NCBI GenBank assembly: GCA_037447655.1
Contig: JBBHKE010002360.1
Location: forward strand, 95,395-159,394
Reading direction: 5' to 3'
DNA length: 64,000 nucleotides
DNA from: Zygnema cylindricum
Taxonomy: Eukaryota; Streptophyta; Zygnematophyceae; Zygnematales; Zygnemataceae
The translations under genes and the position numbers were made by a program. How positions within the stretch are numbered: position 1 is the stretch's first letter; each line of letters begins with the position of its first letter. Shown here piece after piece: positions 60,131-64,000 of this stretch. The notes below the pieces were generated by a model. The model was not told where the DNA came from. It did not search any database and saw only the letters and a list, made by a program, of their open reading frames with translations.

Positions 60131-60784
60131 GGGTGAAGTTCCATCAGGAATTGTACGGCCAACATTACAGGATGCTTCGTTTTGAACGTTGTTCTAGAGT
60201 TTGTAATCCACGTGTAAGTTAAGATTGGATATTGAAAATCATCAATGATTTTCACACCAACCAAAAATCTTCATTTGCGTACCATGTAAGTGTGTACTAT
60301 CATCCTACGACACAACTTTTGTAATCTTTGCAGACGCCTTGTCAAGTACCAACTCATTTTTTTAGGGTTCTTATTTTTCCGCGTGACGAATGAGCGTTGC
60401 CAGAAATAGTGTGACGAACAGGCGTTAACAAAAATAGCATGACGAAAGTGCGTTACAAGAATACTTGTGTGGTTTCGGTTGGATTTTTAATGTACATATC
60501 ATGTGCGAAATTTTTTTATTTCTGTTGGTTGCCGTCCTAACACGTATGGTCATTATTCAGCGTGTCGCGGCTCGAGGTACATCACCATTTACATAAACTT
60601 TTGAAGCGAATGCTTCGCGAAAAAATATCCAACAGTCGCTGCTACCTCCCATACCCTTCGAGAATATTGGCAAGATTCTTTGTAATGTTGTTCGCGATAA
60701 AAACAAAATAAGAAGTACGACGTACAACGGAGAGGCCTGGATTTTTGTAAACAACCTCACTTTTCGTCCGATGGAACTTCACCC
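60131..60784. mobile_element. PIF/Harbinger-like MITE
   Basis: 654 bp with 15-bp perfect terminal inverted repeats GGGTGAAGTTCCATC (60131-60145; complement 60770-60784) and 3-bp TSD TAA (60128-60130 and 60785-60787). GGG ends and a TWA target are typical of PIF/Harbinger. Its right end, complemented, continues to match the left end of the 52029 element (GAAAAGTGAGGTTGTTTA versus GAAAAGTGGGGTAGTTTA). No transposase coding. Confidence 0.85.
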
Positions 60785-60787
60785 TAA

Positions 60788-62257
60788 GGCGTTATGTATG
60801 GACACTATCCCATGTATTCGAAACTTAGTATTGTTATTTTGTTTTTTAGCGAAGATTTTCCGTACTACTTTCAAAGCATTCCGATGAAAATAAAGGATAT
60901 CATTACTTTATATTGTGACGCATGTAGACGTGGGTGTAATTTGTGACGGTTGTAGACAACTACAAAACTCGCGACAATTGATGACGTTTACAAAATAGCA
61001 ACGGTTGTAGACAACTAGCTACTTGTGACATAGGGTTTGTGACATTTTGACGTCACACTCAATTATGACAGCGTCGACTTCACAAATTTTAAAACTTTCC
61101 GCCATGGTTTCCCGATTTTGTTTTTTAGTCCTTTCTCACTCTACTTGCTATCAAAATACGCCCAAATATAGGAAAAATAAATCGTTTATAGAGATCTTTC
61201 ATTTGATACCATCATTGACGTTTTTCATTGCCAGAATTATGCGATAGACGCGGAAGTGGGAGAGGGAGAGAGAGAGAGAGGGGCTTTCACAGACTTAGCT
61301 TTTGCGAAATGGCGTCAGTTAGTTGAGACCCCTCCACAGCCCCTATACGAAAAAAATGGCACGGAAAAAATTCACACACAAGCTGGCAATGTGCAGTGGA
61401 TTTTTTTTTGGTACTCCGCGCACAAAAAATGTCAAAAACCTTCGACGTGTGCGACCGTATAAGCCTATTTGCTCACATCGTGGAACTTTAGTTAAAATCA
61501 CCTCGCGAGGTGATTTGAGTAGAAGTTTGAAGATGAGCTGGAGGGACGCGAAAGTGGGTTGAAAAGCGCTAGACGACAAATTGCACTACATTTAAAGTTT
61601 AAAAGTGACCCAAATTGTACTGTGATAATTTCAATTTCTTGGTACGGCCGCGGATTTTCTCGTTGAAGGCCAAGTTTTGGAGGAAAACGACAGAAAAAAG
61701 CCCTAATTTTATCACATGGGAAAGTGCCCTAAGAAAGGAAAAAAACTATGTCGCAAAACTTGCGATGGAAAAACCAGCAAGGTAGAAAAAGGGTTAAAAA
61801 AAGCAAAAAAGACTACAACGGTATACAAGAACCGGTCGGAACACACGGTCACCGCTACTTGGCAATTTATGAGACAAAATGTTGTCGTACATTCAGGCAA
61901 GTCCAAATATTCCGCAAGAATGTCGATTAAGGGAAAGTTTTTTTAGGGTTTCCTTCAAATCTGCTAAACTTTTGTATGGTTATTTTTGGGCACGTATGCC
62001 ATTAGTTGTCTTGCTCCACAAATAGAAACACATATTTGCACTTATCAAAAGTTTCCAAAAGTTTTCGAAGAGGATAAGTACACGATTGTTTTCTTTTGTC
62101 CGTTTGCATTCTCTACAATTTTTTTTTCTAGGGGACTCAAGTACAATGCCATTTCACGAAAAGGTGAAAAAATCTCTCAAGGCGCCAAAACAACTTCTGC
62201 ATCTCTCACCTTGCTCACCTTGCCTCTCCTACACTCCTTAAAACTTCACTACTTGGA
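60788..62257. other. Intergenic region
   Basis: About 1.5 kb without a supported gene. It contains a 22-bp perfect palindrome at 61495-61516 (arms AAATCACCTCG) and a GA-rich tract near 61260. Confidence 0.45.
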
Positions 62258-62709
62258 CATCAGTGGAGGCAGGCACAACGTTGGGGGGACCACAAGTGCG
62301 CGAAACAAGTCACGTTCGGAAGAATCCAACAAAGGGCCCCCAAAAAAAACAAAAAAGAGGTCTTTTTCTTTCGCTGGGTCCTCAAGAAATCTATGTCCAT
62401 TCATGGCGACCTGATAGGGGAGGCAAATGCAAAAGCATCTTGTTCAACCATGAACAGTAGTTGGTGTCGCTTGTTGCCACGCATTAGCCCCAGGCCTAGA
62501 ACACGAACGTAAACGAGCACGCGCTTGAGCAGAAGGTAGCGCCTCCAAGAGGTTTGCAAAATCAGCGGCGGCCACTTGCTCAGATATGCGTTGTTGAAGT
62601 TGGAAGTTAGTGTCGGCCATGAGAAAATGAAAAGGTGGAACTTGGTTTCGAGCAGTACATGAGCAGAACTCGACGATTGCATTTGAAAGATAGGAGTCTC
62701 ACCTTCCAT
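62258..62709 (-). pseudogene. Possible decayed retroelement or phage-like RT C-terminal fragment
   Basis: Minus strand from ATG 62618-62620 reads ADFANLLEALPSAQARARL, then SCSRPGANAWQQATPTT, a stop, and in another frame DAFAFASPIRSP. The pattern of an Ala/Leu/Arg helix, then S-C-x-x-P-G-A-x-A-W, then a Phe-rich segment, recalls the region downstream of RT in some non-LTR elements. This is weak; no RT core is present. Confidence 0.25.
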
Positions 62710-63550
62710 TGGCGGGATTCAAAACGAAAATCGAGCATGTGCGCACGTTGAAAAGATGTTTTTTACTGGAGAAAAAAACATAAAAGCTAATAGCGAGCCT
62801 TTGTACAATACAGTACGAAATTGTATTGTACAGTACAGGTACAGACTAGGTACGTTACAGTATTGTACTGTAAATATCTTTAGGTCTGGGTACATTAGGC
62901 GATGTACCTAAGGTCCGGTATGAACCGGGTAACCAAAGTCCGAAAAGGTGCCGGATTCATTCGGCTTTGCGGGGGCTTTTTTTTTTTTTTTGAGGCAGGT
63001 CGATGTCTGACCAATCCACGGCGACTTAAAGTCTTATCTTACAGCGGTCTATTTTAGCTTACTATTTTGTCCCCTAGTTTGTTGTACTTTCAGTACTACA
63101 GTACCTTAATTGTACCTGTTAAAGCCTAGGTTTATGTCGAGAACTTCAGATTCGTATGCACAAAACAAAAGCTCATTAAAGACAATTAAGGACCAGAGCA
63201 TTTTTTAGTATTGAATTTAATATTTGATACGGAATTTACTTTACCTTATTACTTTTCCTGTAGTAAATAGCTAAAAACTGTCAGAATTGCATTAACAAAA
63301 AAAAAATGATGTTGAAATTGAAAAAAATCAAATATAGGGGCAAGTGGACGATACTGTACGGTTTAATGGAACATGTCGAGAATCGGTGTGTGACAGCGAC
63401 ATTCGTGCAATATTGATCTCCTCTAAACATGTTCACACTATGAATGCTACAGTTCAGTACAGTACAGTTCAGTACAGTACAGTACTGTACTATACTGTAC
63501 TACAAGTTTACAATATTGACGAGAGTTGATGATCTGTTCACACATGCTCA
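62710..63550. promoter_or_regulatory. GTAC-rich upstream region of the E2 gene
   Basis: Many GTAC tetramers, most densely at 62800-62870 and 63450-63505 (repeats of CAGTACAGTA/TTCAGTACAG). GTAC is the core bound by plant SBP-box factors and of copper-response elements. Whether any is functional is unknown. Confidence 0.4.
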
Positions 63551-63558
63551 TATTTATA
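63551..63558 (+). promoter_or_regulatory. Putative TATA box of the E2 gene
   Basis: TATTTATA 116 bp upstream of the start codon, followed about 40 bp later by a CT-rich leader (63595-63650) typical of plant transcripts. Confidence 0.55.
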
Positions 63559-63654
63559 GAAAAGAAAATCATTTGCTGTAGCAAGTCAGATCATTCTCCC
63601 CTTGTTGTACGTTCTCTTTTCTTTTCTCCACTGGGATATCCTCCTCCCTCACCG

Positions 63655-63663
63655 AAACCCTAA
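63655..63663 (+). promoter_or_regulatory. Telo-box
   Basis: AAACCCTAA a few bases before the ATG. Telo-boxes are common near the 5' ends of plant housekeeping and translation-related genes. Confidence 0.6.
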
Positions 63664-63666
63664 AAA

Positions 63667-63710
63667 ATGTCTTCGCCGAGTAAGAGGCGGGAGATGGACG
63701 TCATGAAACT
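63667..63710 (+). CDS. Ubiquitin-conjugating enzyme E2 (UBC4/5/6 type), exon 1
   Basis: Exon 1 encodes MSSPSKRREMDVMK plus two bases of the next codon (CT), then a donor GTAAGAA at 63711. This N-terminus is the signature of the plant UBC4/5/6 group (related to animal UBE2H), whose members begin MSSPSKRREMD followed by MKLMMSD. The start is fixed by the family N-terminus and the telo-box leader. The enzyme accepts ubiquitin from E1 on a catalytic cysteine and passes it to substrates with E3 ligases. The catalytic core lies in exons beyond the window. Intron 1 starts phase 2 and contains the CT repeat. Confidence 0.85.
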
Positions 63711-63909
63711 GTAAGAATTTTTTTTCGTATACTTTAGGGCTGAACTGGAAGTACTAAATAGTCGTACAATGTTTGTTAGGGTTTCTTAACTTCCTGCAAT
63801 TTTTTGTTCTTGAAATTGTTTTTTCTTTCCTCCCTTAAGCTCTCTCTCAGCCATTTATGCCGTTTTACCTCTACGCCTCTCGCCTTCCCGTTTTTCTCTC
63901 CTCTCTCGA

Positions 63910-63912
<3 letters not shown>

Positions 63913-63988
<76 letters not shown>

Positions 63989-63991
63989 TCT
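63913..63991. repeat. (CT)n microsatellite in E2 intron 1
   Basis: Nearly pure CT/TC repeat of about 75 bp inside the first intron, with one CA interruption near 63983. Confidence 0.95.
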
Positions 63992-64000
63992 TCTTTTTTC

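Noticed and set aside
61716-61946. Lys-rich ORF starting MGKCPKKGKKLCRK
   Set aside because: It resembles a small basic protein, but an overlapping frame is equally open, there is no Kozak or leader evidence, and the composition reflects A-rich DNA.

Overview
The window looks like nuclear DNA of a land plant (or a close streptophyte relative). It is eukaryotic, repeat-dominated and intron-bearing. At the right edge is the first exon of a plant ubiquitin-conjugating enzyme (N-terminus MSSPSKRREMD), preceded by a TATA box and a telo-box. I cannot assign the lineage further. No bacterial operon, CRISPR array, rRNA or tRNA gene was seen. A run of 10 N at 44735-44744 marks a scaffold join.

About 49 kb on the left is a nest of LTR retrotransposons whose insertion order can be read from target-site duplications (TSDs). 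The base layer is a minus-strand Ty3/gypsy chromovirus-like element (gypsy-B). Its 5' LTR is at 36399-36902, its gag at 36231-36364 and 23498-24369, and its protease and RT start at 11548-12357. Three elements were inserted into it. A tandem Ty1/copia array (LTR-internal-LTR-internal-LTR, 24375-36225, TSD TCCAT) sits in gag. A plus-strand gypsy (gypsy-A, 12358-23492) sits in protease. A minus-strand copia array (E/D, from before base 1 to 11547) sits in RT. Two more elements sit inside those: copia-C (4486-10915, TSD TCAAA) in the D LTR, and a gag-only copia (copia-F, 17185-22120, TSD TACCC) in an extra ORF of gypsy-A.

From 36.4 to 49.4 kb lie a solo gypsy LTR, a chimeric copia (38021-44277), the gap, a copia 3' fragment, and the 3' end of another gypsy (gypsy-G). 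Gypsy-G carries the same extra ORF, split by a solo copia-type LTR. All polyproteins are broken by stops or frameshifts.

From 49.4 to 52.9 kb are two related hAT-like MITEs rich in TATCGG. One appears to carry a captured copia LTR segment; the other hosts a nested PIF/Harbinger-like MITE. A second Harbinger-like MITE lies at 60131-60784.

The only host genes I can support are an intron-containing gene at 53561-57901 (organelle-targeted N-terminus, likely membrane segments, acidic coiled C-terminus, family not recognised) and exon 1 of a UBC4/5/6-type E2 gene at 63667-63710.

The most interesting observations are these. (1) The copia elements carry a 13-nt primer-binding site, GGTTATGGGCCCA, that matches the anticodon region of initiator tRNA-Met (half-tRNA priming as in Drosophila copia). 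It lies inside gag, whose start codon is inside the LTR. (2) The gypsy extra ORF is conserved in two copies, with a shared in-frame TAA followed by conserved coding sequence. (3) One MITE appears to have captured a copia LTR. (4) There is a TSD-bounded tandem copia array.
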